Shown here one piece after another: positions 28,818 to 39,236 of a stretch of 50,338 bases of DNA; positions within the stretch are counted from its first letter, which is position 1, and every line of letters starts with the position of its first letter. The translations under genes and the position numbers were made by a program. The DNA is from a virus. The notes under the pieces are model-generated. The model had not been told where the DNA came from and searched no databases. It saw nothing but the letters and a program-made list of their open reading frames with translations. The stretch covers positions 1 to 50,338 of IMG/VR virus record IMGVR_UViG_3300037875_000491; one strand, given 5' to 3'.

Positions 28818-30287
28818 TTAATTGCTCTCGTCAATTCTGAACTTGAAAACTTCTGGCTGTTCCCGATACTGTCCTTGTAAATAGTAGCAGAATTGAATCC
28901 CATACGAATATCCAGGCTCAAGGTAGGAAGTATCTAGTTGGAAGTAACTTCCGCTTATGTCATAGGACATCCTAGTGTGAGAGTAGCTTCCTGTTCCGAA
29001 AGGGATTATCTCCATGTTATCTACCGTTCTAAATACTCTGTAATAAGAATCTTCGACTGTCTCTGGGTCAATCACCGAGGTTGCGATGTTATAAATGTTC
29101 GGTTGCCAATTTTTCTTTCGGGAAAAGACTCTAAGGCGGGGCTTTTGTCCCTTTATATACGAACTCCTTAAGTTTGTGATATCTGTTATATACTCGTCCT
29201 CATATATTAGTGCCTGAGCCTGTAAATCTTGAGGTTCGTATGAGCCTGTAAAGTATTGTACAGATCCTGAGTACCATACATCATATATAACATCCAAAGA
29301 AGAAGTACTGGCGAAGGAGCAAGTATATGTGCCCGTTATATCAACGCCATTTTCGACCAATAATGATGCAGTCACTTCTCTGACGGCGAGTCCATCCGAA
29401 TCTATAAGATGTAAAGAGTGTCCTGTTGGTACGCCGAGGCTTCCCGAATATAACTTGACAAGAAGTCTGTTATGTAGTACGTTCGGAAGTAATTTAAGTT
29501 GACCCCTGACATTGTTATAAAGATAAAGAGTATTTAAATTGTCTGATGGTGTTGCTAGTGAGCTACTAATCAAAAAATTTGCCCGGTGATCTTTTCTTCC
29601 AGAGTCCCACCTAGCTTCGATATATGGCTGTTTAAAATGAAACTCGCTATTGCGTCCAAAAAACTTCTTTGTAAAAAATGTTCCCTTAGTCCCGGATATT
29701 ACGGCGTTCGTGTGCTTCAGTATAAGTCCATGATTATGGTTACTGTCGGTTCTCCAACGATTTAAAGCGTAGTTCACGTCTAAGTCAATATCTTCCAGCC
29801 CACCAGAAAAATAAAAATTAGCAGAATATGCCGCTGCTGTAAGATAATCGCCGCCGGCCCAGGTCCAAGTTGATGAAGCAGAGGCGTTAACCCAGTTTGA
29901 AGCTCCGAGATCTTTATAGGCGTCCATGTCAAGCCCCGTACCTTCGTTCCAGTCCTTGTTTACAAGAGCTACTTCTAGGTTGTAACCCAACGGTGTACTG
30001 TCGGCGTGAGGAGCGTTAAACATTTTAAGGCGGTATTCCACACTAGAAGACGGGACAGTGCCATCAGAAATATCCGATAACATATCGTCTACAGGGAATT
30101 GTACTAAGATTCTTGACTGCTCCGCATTTCTTGCGTTAACAGAAGCTGAGGTTTGTCCATGAATAACAAACGCCTCTAAGATATCAGATGCCCCCATATT
30201 AGACCCGGTTGCACGAGTTAGAAGATTAGATTTAAACGCATTAGTTATTGTGTTGTCTTTTGTAGCGAAATATCTTTTTATTGCCAT
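28818..30287 (-). CDS. Virion structural protein, MAIKRYFATKDNTITNAF family (489 residues)
   Basis: The protein begins MAIKRYFATKDNTITNAFKS, followed by TRATGSNMGASDILEAF and SRILVQFPVDDM. I recognise this opening from uncultured marine phages, where the gene sits between gp6 and the LamG giant as it does here. The N-terminal 190 residues resemble a DNRLRE-type beta domain (YRLKMFNAPHADSTP, ALVNKDWNEGTGLD, ASSTWTWAGGDY). The C-terminal half is beta-rich and ends in EVFKFRIDESN. No catalytic motif is visible. The start overlaps the gp6 stop by one base (TAATG). A fibre- or wedge-attachment role is likely but inferred. Confidence 0.8.
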   Translation of the reverse strand: MAIKRYFATKDNTITNAFKSNLLTRATGSNMGASDILEAFVIHGQTSASVNARNAEQSRILVQFPVDDMLSDISDGTVPSSSVEYRLKMFNAPHADSTPLGYNLEVALVNKDWNEGTGLDMDAYKDLGASNWVNASASSTWTWAGGDYLTAAAYSANFYFSGGLEDIDLDVNYALNRWRTDSNHNHGLILKHTNAVISGTKGTFFTKKFFGRNSEFHFKQPYIEARWDSGRKDHRANFLISSSLATPSDNLNTLYLYNNVRGQLKLLPNVLHNRLLVKLYSGSLGVPTGHSLHLIDSDGLAVREVTASLLVENGVDITGTYTCSFASTSSLDVIYDVWYSGSVQYFTGSYEPQDLQAQALIYEDEYITDITNLRSSYIKGQKPRLRVFSRKKNWQPNIYNIATSVIDPETVEDSYYRVFRTVDNMEIIPFGTGSYSHTRMSYDISGSYFQLDTSYLEPGYSYGIQFCYYLQGQYREQPEVFKFRIDESN

Positions 30288-32080
30288 TATTTAATTACCC
30301 CTAGAATATCCTGATCGGGTAGTAAAAGTTCTGCTACGGCGTCTTCTGGAATATTAAGATACCTACCATCTCTTGAGAGGTTATCGTTGACCCGATAGTG
30401 AAGGGGGCTATACGCACCCCCGCTCTTGTTTACTAATTCTACCTTTACGGTGTCTACCACTCCCGGCACATCGTTTAAGTGCTTATAGATATCTGTGATG
30501 TACACCGGCTCTCCAAACTCATTTTTCACATTTAAGAAATCGTCTTTTAACTTTTTTACACAGGCTTGCAAAACCGAATATCTGTTTGCATCGACGTCAG
30601 CGATAACTTCAAAGTTTATTCCGTAATTTATAATTTTTCCGTCAAGAATATCAATTGTGTCGCTCATCATCCGGTATTGGTCAAGCCAAACTTTTAAATT
30701 TGTTTTTAATGCTTCGCTTGCCTTGGTCAAGCTTCCGTCTACATTAGAAGACAAAACATACATGTTTAAATTTCTGCTAGCAGATTGAGCATCTTTTATT
30801 ATATTCACTCTTTTTACAGAACCAAACTTTCTTGGCATTCGGTATGACAAGTTAATATAGTCGGATTTTGTCACGGCCCTATTTTGAGAAGAAAAACTTC
30901 CATAGGCTCTCTGTTTTATTTCATCTGTTTCCAAATCTTCGGTATCGCCTAAAATAGGATCTTCGTTCTCTACTTCTAGTGAGCCGATGATAGTCTGAAC
31001 CGTGTCGCCGGGCAAAGTACTTCTATCCCTAAACTGAATGTTTGAGGCAGCGACTTCTGTGATAGCCCCAACCGGAGCATTAACTGTCTCTACGCTGTTA
31101 GAGCGGTAAACAATTGTTAAAATAGTATCTGTAGGAACAACTCCAAATTTATCACTTTTTATAAGATTGGTAGGATCAAAGGTTGTATCGGAGACATAAT
31201 TTCTCCCTGTGGTATTCAACACAACATCGGCCGGGTCAGCAATTGTGTCGCCGGTTAAGTTATCCTCCGACCCGTAGCCGAATTGTAAGAACGTGTCTCC
31301 GGTCCCATCAAATTCAACAACGTATCTCCTTGGGACAGGTTGTAGCTTCATGATGCTCCCAACGGTGTCCCTATCTGATCCGGTATTTATCGTCGGAACC
31401 AGTATGATATCTTGAGACAAGTGACCGACTTCGTAATAAACATTTCCCTGTGAATCTACTACAGAAATAATTTCGGATATATTATCAACATTGACCTTGA
31501 GCTTTAAGAATCTTCTATAGTCTCTAACTGTTATGTTTATCTGCCCCTGTTCTCCGGAGGAAACAGAGCCGTATGCTTTGATCGCAAACCATGTTGGCAC
31601 GCCAGTATCTGGGTTGACTCTTGCCACCGTGATTTCATTATTCTGATTTGTAAAATCGACACTTTCTGCCAAAGTGAATACTGCACCGCCCGTAGCAGAC
31701 AATGTTGCCCCAGATGCTAACATCGGTATGTATGCTGGGTCTGGTCCCGAGGTGGTAGTGGAGGCAGGCACCATAATATAAAAAGAGCATGTGCCGGTAG
31801 AAGTGGAAGCACCTTCGGGTTTGTACCCAAGCTGTTTGGCTAAGGAGACAACGTTTCCGTACTCTATTGCAGTTTCCAAAAAACTTTCATTTGCTTGATA
31901 GTCCACATAAAACGATAATTGATCGCCGACATAGGAAACCAAATCGAGCATTAAAGCCCCGAAAGATGCCTCATTAAAATCTTGATATGTAGACGAGTAG
32001 TATCTTTTTGCATAATTTGTCAAAGACGCCTTAATGCTTTCAAAATCTCTGCTTGTATAAGAGATCGGTTTTTTGGCCAT
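30287..32080 (-). CDS. Baseplate wedge protein, gp6-like
   Basis: The 597-residue product begins KPISYTSRDFESIKASLTNY, then FGALMLDLVSYVGDQLSFYVDYQANESFLETA, the typical start of T4 gp6-type (baseplate J-like) wedge proteins. T4 gp6 is about 660 residues. Later segments (SSQNRAVTKSDYINLSYRMP, DVDANRYSVLQACVKKLKDDF) also fit that family. Gp6 dimers form the ring that joins baseplate wedges around the hub in contractile tails. The ribosome site is AAAGAGGG before ATG 32080. It follows the gp25-like gene by 29 bases and is coupled to the 489-residue gene. This is the firmest evidence that the phage has a contractile tail. Confidence 0.92.
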   Translation of the reverse strand: MAKKPISYTSRDFESIKASLTNYAKRYYSSTYQDFNEASFGALMLDLVSYVGDQLSFYVDYQANESFLETAIEYGNVVSLAKQLGYKPEGASTSTGTCSFYIMVPASTTTSGPDPAYIPMLASGATLSATGGAVFTLAESVDFTNQNNEITVARVNPDTGVPTWFAIKAYGSVSSGEQGQINITVRDYRRFLKLKVNVDNISEIISVVDSQGNVYYEVGHLSQDIILVPTINTGSDRDTVGSIMKLQPVPRRYVVEFDGTGDTFLQFGYGSEDNLTGDTIADPADVVLNTTGRNYVSDTTFDPTNLIKSDKFGVVPTDTILTIVYRSNSVETVNAPVGAITEVAASNIQFRDRSTLPGDTVQTIIGSLEVENEDPILGDTEDLETDEIKQRAYGSFSSQNRAVTKSDYINLSYRMPRKFGSVKRVNIIKDAQSASRNLNMYVLSSNVDGSLTKASEALKTNLKVWLDQYRMMSDTIDILDGKIINYGINFEVIADVDANRYSVLQACVKKLKDDFLNVKNEFGEPVYITDIYKHLNDVPGVVDTVKVELVNKSGGAYSPLHYRVNDNLSRDGRYLNIPEDAVAELLLPDQDILGVIK

Positions 32081-32109
32081 TTTTAACCCTCTTTAGTTGA
32101 CTTCATTAA

Positions 32110-32511
32110 TTAGTCGTTTACTTGAGATATTTGTAATGTATTAGAGCCAACGATTGAACCAATGTTATATTGTACAGTAACTCGAACCTCGTTTAGAGAT
32201 AACTCTGGGTTTGTTTCGTTGGTTATGAACCGAACATCTTCTATATTTATAAAGGGCAAATACCTATCAACTTGACTCTGAATTTCTGATGTAATCTTTG
32301 AAAAAGAATTCCCGTTAATTCCCTCAAAAAGGAATCTCCTCATTCCAACTCCAAAGTCTGGCAGCATTACTCTTTCCCCCGGCGATGTTAAAAGAAGATT
32401 TTTAAAGTTTTGTTTCAACGCATCTTCTAAATTTTTGTTTAGAGCGTAAGGTCCGTCCTGTTTACTATAGACCAGGGGTAGTTTAACTGATATTCCTTCC
32501 ATCTTCGACAT
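32110..32511 (-). CDS. Baseplate wedge subunit, gp25-like
   Basis: The 133-residue product almost matches T4 gp25 in length (132). It shows the family core: LNKNLEDALKQNFKNLLLTSPGERVMLPDFGVGMRRFLFEG, then a helix ending in QVDRYLPFINIEDVRF. Gp25 binds gp6 and gp53 in the baseplate wedge and contacts the sheath initiator; its family (gpW/gp25) is shared with other contractile injection machines. The ribosome site GAGGACAC lies just before ATG 32511, overlapping the end of the 1928-residue gene. The gene order gp25 then gp6 agrees with other myoviruses. The old name lysozyme refers to a reported activity in T4; I see no lysozyme catalytic motif here. Confidence 0.92.
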   Translation of the reverse strand: MSKMEGISVKLPLVYSKQDGPYALNKNLEDALKQNFKNLLLTSPGERVMLPDFGVGMRRFLFEGINGNSFSKITSEIQSQVDRYLPFINIEDVRFITNETNPELSLNEVRVTVQYNIGSIVGSNTLQISQVND

Positions 32512-35500
32512 TTATGTGTCCTCCCAATTGCCAAGATCATTTGCGCTAAGAAAAGCGCCCAAAGCCGTACTAAGTCCATTAAGCTGACCTATGGTTAGTA
32601 CGCCGTCCGAATTATATATGTTGCCCAAGTTAAGTCTGTCCAAAACATCTTTGCGACGAGCAACTCGATCTGGGAGTGTGTTTCTGTCTTTTCTGGTGGC
32701 AAGGTTGAAATTGTCGATTGTGTCGATATTTCTTCCTTCGGTAATATAAGGAACACTAAATGCATATAAGGCCCTTCTTAAATCTGCAAACGGTGTGCTG
32801 ACCTCGTCGCCAGGGATTCGGCTTAGTCCAGGGTGGAGATCAAAATAAGTTCCCCATGTCATACTCCTATCTGTATCGGTAATTTGATCATGGTTGAGTC
32901 CTCCCCTAATATTATCGACTAGTGCGTTTCGGACATTTGCGATTTCGGCTCTTGTCGGGGCTGCCTCATCGTCCAGCAGATTGATCCCTGGGAGAATGAT
33001 ACTAAGGGCGTCGATCCACGCAGACCCATAAGCACTTAGATAGTAACCTTCTTGTATGTGTTCGATCCCCAGCCAATAGCCGGGGACGGTTGAATTTGGT
33101 CTTACCGTTGAGTTTTGCTTGCTAAATGGCGTCTTGAGGTCTTGATCCTGTCCTAGAGGGTCTCCCCATGGAAATTCTTGTTCGTCGCTTTGGGCAGTAA
33201 GTAATGAATGAAACCAATATCCTGGGTTGTCGGTGTCGGTAGCCATATACACGGCTGGAAATTCGATGGCCCACCAAGGACCTTTATCTATTCCGTTGGC
33301 TTGGAACAGAGCACCAAAGTGGGTAACTCCTCCTGGGATGGTATACCTGGCTAGCACTTCTTCCTGTTTGGAGAATCGCCACCTGATACTATCGAGTGTC
33401 TGATCTGCGTGGTCTGAATCTTCTGCTTTTTCTAAAGCTTCCTTAGCTTTATCAAGATTTGCCGCAATCACTTCACGGGCCGATTCGACCGCCCCAAGCT
33501 TATCCATCATACCGTCTATATATTTTTTGTCTGCCCTCATTTCATCAAAAGTAAAATATTCGATACCAGCGACGAGCGCCGGGAATGGGTTGAAGTATTT
33601 AAGACTTTGTCCAAGCTGATTTGGGATAACTGCATTAATAAATGCGTCATTAGCTGCGGCGATGCGCCTATAAGAATAAAATTTGGAGTTAATGGTCTTA
33701 GAATTTACATTTACTATTCTATCGAAATATATGGCATAAGATGCTAGTATATAAGGAAGAGGAACAAACGTTAGGAAATCACGCTTGGCGAATGTAGCAT
33801 TTGTTGTTTGACTTATAAAGGTGCCGGGAAGACTGTTTAGGCTGTTTTGTGAGTTATCAATAAATACCGTCGCCATTTCCTGTCCCTCTAGTAACTGGCG
33901 TACCTCTTCTAGCCTGGCTTGCTTTAAAGGTAAAAGTTCTCGGTTCGCCTCAAGACGGGCGATCCCAAGATCGTTCAGGGTATCCGCATCCTCATCGGCA
34001 TCGATGGCACGCTCCAAGCGACTTATCTCAGACTCAAGAGTTTGGCGCTCCTGTGCCAAGGCGAGGGTGCCGAGGTCGCCGGTTGCAAGAATACCACGCT
34101 TAAAGAAATCAGATAGTTTTTGATATCTGCTCCTCAGCCAAGGGGTCTCGAAAAAGTTTGAAGTAGTTAAGTCGCCAAACATTTCCGGGGTTCCCACCTT
34201 CTTGAGCATTTCCGATATACACTGTCTAATATAATATTCTAATTGTTTTTGAGGGTCATCGATTTTTTTTAGATTTATATCTGTAAACCCTCTTGCCTCT
34301 TCTCCCTCTTTAGAATAAACATCCGTAAATGTTTCCATCTCTTTCAGGTATAGCGGGAAAACCCCGTCCTTTAGTGATTCTGTCTTGATAGTAGAGAATA
34401 CATACGCAGCCATAAGGTTCAAGGTGTCCGGAGTTTGCCACCCAGAATACACTCGAAATAAAGGAACTATGTTTAAGAAAAAGTTTATTAAGTAAGATTG
34501 AATTGATTCGGCCATAGCACGGGCTCGAAACTCTTCTTCGGTTTCGTAGCAAGGATCACCGTTTGGTTGAAACGGGGCTTGAACTATCGTTTTTATAAAT
34601 TTGTTTAGTCTTTTCTTGGCTGTGGCACGGTGCTCTTCCTCTGGATGGTCTTGTAAAAGGTAAACACCCCTTACATTATAATTGATGTGCTCTGAATTAT
34701 TGGCCAATATCCCAATAAAATCCCAGTCGTCTTCACCAAGACCGGACGCAATAGCAGCGGTTCTGTTTGTGCTATCCCAGTTTCCAACATTTGGTCCATA
34801 TGCTAAAGTAGTTAAAGAGTGTTGAAGCTGTCTAAGTCTGTTTTGTACTGCTGCTCTTCCTGTTGTCCACTCTCTATTCAATTGTCTAGCGGCGAAAGGG
34901 GTGTTCATCGAGCTAAAGTTAAGAGGATAAAATCTTTTTATAGTGTAATCATCTTCTAGGCTCGGAGCATTTGACTCGGCTGCACGAGATTTCGCTATCA
35001 CTTTTTCAGATTCTTTGACTTTTCTGTCCGACAGGGTCCCTGTTTTCCCTATTTCGACTTGTGCTCCTCTCGCATCCCAAGAAAGTTCTATATACTCTTG
35101 GTGCTGTCCCATGCCGCCGAGACGATAAGTCATCTCTTTGAAATACCCGCTCTTATTATCTTTGTCCGCACGAGGCCGTAAATATTCAGCGTCCCTATAA
35201 TTCGGGTCAGCTATCAATTTTTGCCAAAGCTCCGTCTGGGTATAAGGAGGTGGAGAAGAGGGAGCCAAAGAAGGCTGCTCTATTGGATAAGCCAAAGCCC
35301 TCGCTATTGCATCTCTTGCGGCATTACTGGCATCGGCGATGGCTCTCAACATATCTGTATAAAATTGAGGAGGTTCTAAAAGTCCTTCAAACTTCTTCAT
35401 GTCCAGACCGAAATTAAAATCGAAAGATAATATTCCGCATAGCTGGTCTGTCTTTGTTAGTATCGCATCTATTTGTTGTTGTATTTGGGACTGAGCTTGG

Positions 35501-38298
35501 GCGTTGCTCACTCCTCCAAAATCAGAGATTGGTCTATAATATTCGTCATCGCAATATTCATCCGATACTGACAGGTCTTCTAACATTTCATGAGGCCAGC
35601 GACCAAGCAGTAATCCCAATGCTGCAAAATATCCAGCTATAGACCCTTTGTCTATTGTGAGGGTTGCGTATCTTGGGTCTTGTGCCGCCAGGGAATCTTC
35701 TCGTGCGAGTCTCTCAAGGGTAGCTGTTTCTTTATCCTCTATCGTGCCATAAACTACAGCTTCGATGATTGCCTGGGTTCGCTCGCCGGCTTGACCGTCT
35801 AAAAGTTCCACCGTTTCTCGGCTCATTAAGATGTCCGAGGTATCTTTGTTGAACTGCCTTATCTTTTCTTTTGACGGTGGGTATGTTATAATAGGGGAAT
35901 TTGCTTCCCCCTCCTTTGATCTTCGGCGGTCAAATATTCCATTTTCTGTAGCCAGCCTTGTTAGGTCTATGTCGCCCTTACGGTCAACAAGGTCATTAAT
36001 TTGAATCACCCCATATGAACTACGAAGTTTTTTTGTAGAAGATTCGTCATCAGCTTCGGGTTCGGGGCAGCCCAAGGCAGCTTTTAATATATCTTTAAAA
36101 ATTGATAGTATAAGTTGTTTGATAAATTGAATCAACAATTTCTGTACTTGCTTACGCCAGGCTTTGAAGAAATCTGTCGTATGCCCCTTCTTAAGCTTAA
36201 GGGGGGGTTTGGGAGGTCTTGACATATCTCTTACTAAGTTTCTGACTGTAGGGCTTGCACCCATGGGCTTCAGTATTTGGTCCATCACAGCTTCGCCAAG
36301 AGCACCGAATAAACAATACAGCATTTGATTAACTTCTGTTTCTACTTCTCGGAGAAGAACGTCTGGGCGGGCAGCATAAATTGCTGCCTGTTCTGCATCG
36401 GCGGCGAATTCTTTTGATACAAGCTGGCGGCCCAGAAGTTCGTCCCGCAAAACTGTTGCTGCTCGTATTGCTAATCTTTTAGGGCTTGTCTTACCGTACA
36501 CGGTATTATAGACTAACAGAGCATCTTTAAAAAGAGCGGCTTGAGCACCATCACACTCACCAAGGGCAGAGGTAACAGAATTATAAATATCCTTTTCCGT
36601 GATTCCAAGTCTGGCTAACGCACTTTTTTGAATATCTGATTCTGAGTTAAAGAGCTTTTCTGTTAGTGAGGATTCTTTTTTCTTTTTCCTGTTTTCTGCT
36701 ATTTTATTCTGTATTTCGGTTGGTTTTACACAAGGGTTTGGAAATGTAAATCTTGGTACGAACTCAGACCATGGCATTGGATCTTTTTGGTTTTCGACGG
36801 CGTCTATAATATCACGAGAATAAAATATGTACCCAAAGGTAGTAGGGCCTACATCGTTGAGGGTAGACTCGGAAGGGGAATAGATTACACTTGTTATTTC
36901 GTCGGCTTCATAAAGGGAGATTCCTAATCCTTTAAGTTTAATATCTCCGTTATAAATTATGCAGCGTAATCTAAAATCTTCTGTAAAAGAAAGCTCAACA
37001 AGGTCGGCGGGTTTTGGGTCTATATTATTAGCAGCCAAAAAGTTATCAAAGACAGAGAAGAAAGAAGAAACCTTTATAGACTCTTGCTCGATGTTCAGCC
37101 CCCCCAGCATACTTGAGGTGATACCGTCTTCTGATAATATCTCAGCATATCGGGACAAGGCTTTTTCCGTCCTCTTGAGAGTACCCTTAAAGGTTCCCAT
37201 TTGAACAGAAGTTTTTCTAGTTATCTCTGCCTTTTCGGCGAATACCCTGAAGGCTGTTGAGGCGTGGGGAATATTTTTCCCAGCACTACTGTTTGATACA
37301 AGGTCTTGGACTGTTTTATTTGGAACTCGACCAGCCAATCTCCAAGTAGTTGAATTGGGTGGAGGATTGGGTCTGTCTGGGGGTCCATATGTAGACTCAA
37401 CCACTACCTTATTTATATCTTCGGCGGATATCCTCGTGTCGTCCTTGTGGGCAAACTTTGCTATTTCTGCAATTGCTTTTGTTTTAAATGCTTCTAGCGC
37501 CGAGTATCCGGCGGCGGTACCAATATCATAAGCGCTAGGATTTTTCTCGGAAAGTCTTTCGACATAATAAAAGTGTTCATCGGTATGATTATTGTAATTT
37601 ACTACTGCCGGTTTTTCTGCTGTTACATTTTGGGTCCAATCGGAAAAATCTATGCCCGAAGGCTGCTTGAATAGTAAGGTGTCTTCTATCTCTTCCGTTC
37701 CCTGTATCGGACTAACGTTTGAACTCCCCATAACACTTCTCAGAGAAGTTTCGATATCCCTTATTCTTGGAGAAGGAAGTGGTATGTTGAAAGAAGGTAG
37801 TTGCGCTACAGCAGTAGGCCCAGGCGGCACACTAGGATCTGTCAGTCCTGTTTGAAATTCTGGCTTTTGGGATTCTTCTGTAGTTATTGTCAAGAGAGAA
37901 GATACCGTCGGCATCATCGCAATAATTTCTAGCTCGCTCCACGCTGTATGATTACTTGTTTTTCTAATTTCAAAAGGATCTTCAGGTTGGGTTGGGTCCA
38001 AGGACACATAAGCGTTTTGGGGGTAAGCTGCGGCATATGCCCTGGCGTCAGAAAGTGTTATTGTTTTTAAATCCTCAGAGACTGGTCCAATCACCGTGAG
38101 TTCTGCGCCGATGGAAGGAAACATAGAATAGTTGACATACATGTGATGAATTGCTTGCTGTACAAACTTATTCCTGGGCTGGTCGTAAGAGTACCCCTCC
38201 CCCCAGCGCTCATTGGTGGCGAACCGCCCAGGGTCTGGGTTGACAATATTTTTTTGTCTTTCTGAGATGGGCGGTGCCACAAAAGATATAGGTATCAT
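32512..38298 (-). CDS. Very large baseplate-region protein (1928 residues), unrecognised
   Basis: The protein begins MIPISFVAPPISERQKNIV and has no enzyme motif I know. Mixed helical segments dominate. A strongly hydrophobic, lysine-spaced helix (LLIQFIKQLILSIFKDILKAAL) lies at about 718-742, and a charged coiled coil (QERQTLESEISRLERAIDAD) at about 1400-1476. The last 500 residues include aromatic stretches such as GGVTHFGALFQANGIDKGPWW. AGGAGG precedes ATG 38298. The place between the spike and gp25 genes argues for a baseplate component. A tape-measure protein is the alternative, but the gene order and lack of several membrane helices make that less likely. I cannot assign a known gp number. 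Confidence 0.75.
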   Translation of the reverse strand: MIPISFVAPPISERQKNIVNPDPGRFATNERWGEGYSYDQPRNKFVQQAIHHMYVNYSMFPSIGAELTVIGPVSEDLKTITLSDARAYAAAYPQNAYVSLDPTQPEDPFEIRKTSNHTAWSELEIIAMMPTVSSLLTITTEESQKPEFQTGLTDPSVPPGPTAVAQLPSFNIPLPSPRIRDIETSLRSVMGSSNVSPIQGTEEIEDTLLFKQPSGIDFSDWTQNVTAEKPAVVNYNNHTDEHFYYVERLSEKNPSAYDIGTAAGYSALEAFKTKAIAEIAKFAHKDDTRISAEDINKVVVESTYGPPDRPNPPPNSTTWRLAGRVPNKTVQDLVSNSSAGKNIPHASTAFRVFAEKAEITRKTSVQMGTFKGTLKRTEKALSRYAEILSEDGITSSMLGGLNIEQESIKVSSFFSVFDNFLAANNIDPKPADLVELSFTEDFRLRCIIYNGDIKLKGLGISLYEADEITSVIYSPSESTLNDVGPTTFGYIFYSRDIIDAVENQKDPMPWSEFVPRFTFPNPCVKPTEIQNKIAENRKKKKESSLTEKLFNSESDIQKSALARLGITEKDIYNSVTSALGECDGAQAALFKDALLVYNTVYGKTSPKRLAIRAATVLRDELLGRQLVSKEFAADAEQAAIYAARPDVLLREVETEVNQMLYCLFGALGEAVMDQILKPMGASPTVRNLVRDMSRPPKPPLKLKKGHTTDFFKAWRKQVQKLLIQFIKQLILSIFKDILKAALGCPEPEADDESSTKKLRSSYGVIQINDLVDRKGDIDLTRLATENGIFDRRRSKEGEANSPIITYPPSKEKIRQFNKDTSDILMSRETVELLDGQAGERTQAIIEAVVYGTIEDKETATLERLAREDSLAAQDPRYATLTIDKGSIAGYFAALGLLLGRWPHEMLEDLSVSDEYCDDEYYRPISDFGGVSNAQAQSQIQQQIDAILTKTDQLCGILSFDFNFGLDMKKFEGLLEPPQFYTDMLRAIADASNAARDAIARALAYPIEQPSLAPSSPPPYTQTELWQKLIADPNYRDAEYLRPRADKDNKSGYFKEMTYRLGGMGQHQEYIELSWDARGAQVEIGKTGTLSDRKVKESEKVIAKSRAAESNAPSLEDDYTIKRFYPLNFSSMNTPFAARQLNREWTTGRAAVQNRLRQLQHSLTTLAYGPNVGNWDSTNRTAAIASGLGEDDWDFIGILANNSEHINYNVRGVYLLQDHPEEEHRATAKKRLNKFIKTIVQAPFQPNGDPCYETEEEFRARAMAESIQSYLINFFLNIVPLFRVYSGWQTPDTLNLMAAYVFSTIKTESLKDGVFPLYLKEMETFTDVYSKEGEEARGFTDINLKKIDDPQKQLEYYIRQCISEMLKKVGTPEMFGDLTTSNFFETPWLRSRYQKLSDFFKRGILATGDLGTLALAQERQTLESEISRLERAIDADEDADTLNDLGIARLEANRELLPLKQARLEEVRQLLEGQEMATVFIDNSQNSLNSLPGTFISQTTNATFAKRDFLTFVPLPYILASYAIYFDRIVNVNSKTINSKFYSYRRIAAANDAFINAVIPNQLGQSLKYFNPFPALVAGIEYFTFDEMRADKKYIDGMMDKLGAVESAREVIAANLDKAKEALEKAEDSDHADQTLDSIRWRFSKQEEVLARYTIPGGVTHFGALFQANGIDKGPWWAIEFPAVYMATDTDNPGYWFHSLLTAQSDEQEFPWGDPLGQDQDLKTPFSKQNSTVRPNSTVPGYWLGIEHIQEGYYLSAYGSAWIDALSIILPGINLLDDEAAPTRAEIANVRNALVDNIRGGLNHDQITDTDRSMTWGTYFDLHPGLSRIPGDEVSTPFADLRRALYAFSVPYITEGRNIDTIDNFNLATRKDRNTLPDRVARRKDVLDRLNLGNIYNSDGVLTIGQLNGLSTALGAFLSANDLGNWEDT

Positions 38299-38306
38299 GC
38301 CGCCTC

Positions 38307-39236
38307 CTAGTTTGTGTGGTTATAAATGCTGTTGATATAACCATCTCCAAAGGGGTAAGTATAAGTTATAGAGGCTTTCACAGAATTTGTTTGGTGAGTC
38401 AACAAGTCACCCATACTGCTAACGATTTTAGTATACTGATTTATAATTTGTCCTGCCAAAAGAGGGGCCGGTGAGCAGGGTCCGCCGGTGACACCAGGGG
38501 GAGATATGTGTGTGTGAGCTTGCAAAGATATTAAGAGTTGAAAGTAGTTCTTCTGCATCGATAGAACTATCCCGTTTAAATCGTTCACTAATTCTATTAT
38601 ATCCCTAAGGGCTAACTCAAGATTATTTCCCTTTACCAACGGCTGCATATCTTCGTCAATCCCGCCAGCAATTAAATCAATCCCAGAAATAGCATCTATT
38701 TTGACTCCTTGAGAATTATACTCATCGGTGCCCGTGACTAATTTTATCCCATCCCTGGCTATTATCCTAACACCATCCGCTTTTATCGCTATCCCCGATC
38801 TTGGTGTAGGAGAACCCACCATACCCTCGGGTAAATTAAAGTTCTTATCTATCTCGGTTCTCTGGCTTATATAAATTCTGGCTGCATCAAGCTCGGGGCT
38901 TTTATCTGTTGATACCAATTCGCCACGTTTATCTACGACCCTGGCCATCATACCGCTCAATCCGGCTACAATATCTATTGACCCACAGTGGCTGTTTCCT
39001 TTGCCCCCATATCCGGAAAAAACACCCCTAGGACGATCTCGACCCATAATAATATACTGGTTGTTGGTGCCCTCAAATACTTTTTCAGATGGGGTAATAT
39101 TATACCTCGGATGTGCTTCCGGTAGAATATCGTTGGCGACGCCGAGATTTAGTTTGTTATATTCAGCTATCTCTGTTATTCTTTTTTTGACTTCATGAGA
39201 AATGCCGTCTTTTATGTCTGCTCTTATTTTAACCAT
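38307..39236 (-). CDS. Baseplate spike / tail-tip protein candidate
   Basis: The 309-residue product has a glycine-rich beta segment (GRDRPRGVFSGYGGKGNSHCGS, then IDIVAGLSGMMARVV) and repeated short strands (GIAIKADGVRIIARDGIKLVTG) like the beta-helical spike of phage puncturing devices. HTH at 241-243, in AHTHISPPGVTGGP, recalls the HxH metal-binding apex of P2 gpV and T4 gp5-type spikes. The gene lies 3 bases after the OB-fold/M15 hub gene and 8 before the 1928-residue gene, the expected place for a spike. The role is inferred from repeat pattern, HxH motif and order; I cannot tell whether it trimerises. Confidence 0.68.
   Translation of the reverse strand: MVKIRADIKDGISHEVKKRITEIAEYNKLNLGVANDILPEAHPRYNITPSEKVFEGTNNQYIIMGRDRPRGVFSGYGGKGNSHCGSIDIVAGLSGMMARVVDKRGELVSTDKSPELDAARIYISQRTEIDKNFNLPEGMVGSPTPRSGIAIKADGVRIIARDGIKLVTGTDEYNSQGVKIDAISGIDLIAGGIDEDMQPLVKGNNLELALRDIIELVNDLNGIVLSMQKNYFQLLISLQAHTHISPPGVTGGPCSPAPLLAGQIINQYTKIVSSMGDLLTHQTNSVKASITYTYPFGDGYINSIYNHTN

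Noticed and set aside
32512-38298. Tape-measure protein
   Set aside because: The gene lies between the spike and gp25, and only one strongly hydrophobic helix is visible. Tape measures usually sit between tube/chaperone genes and the hub.
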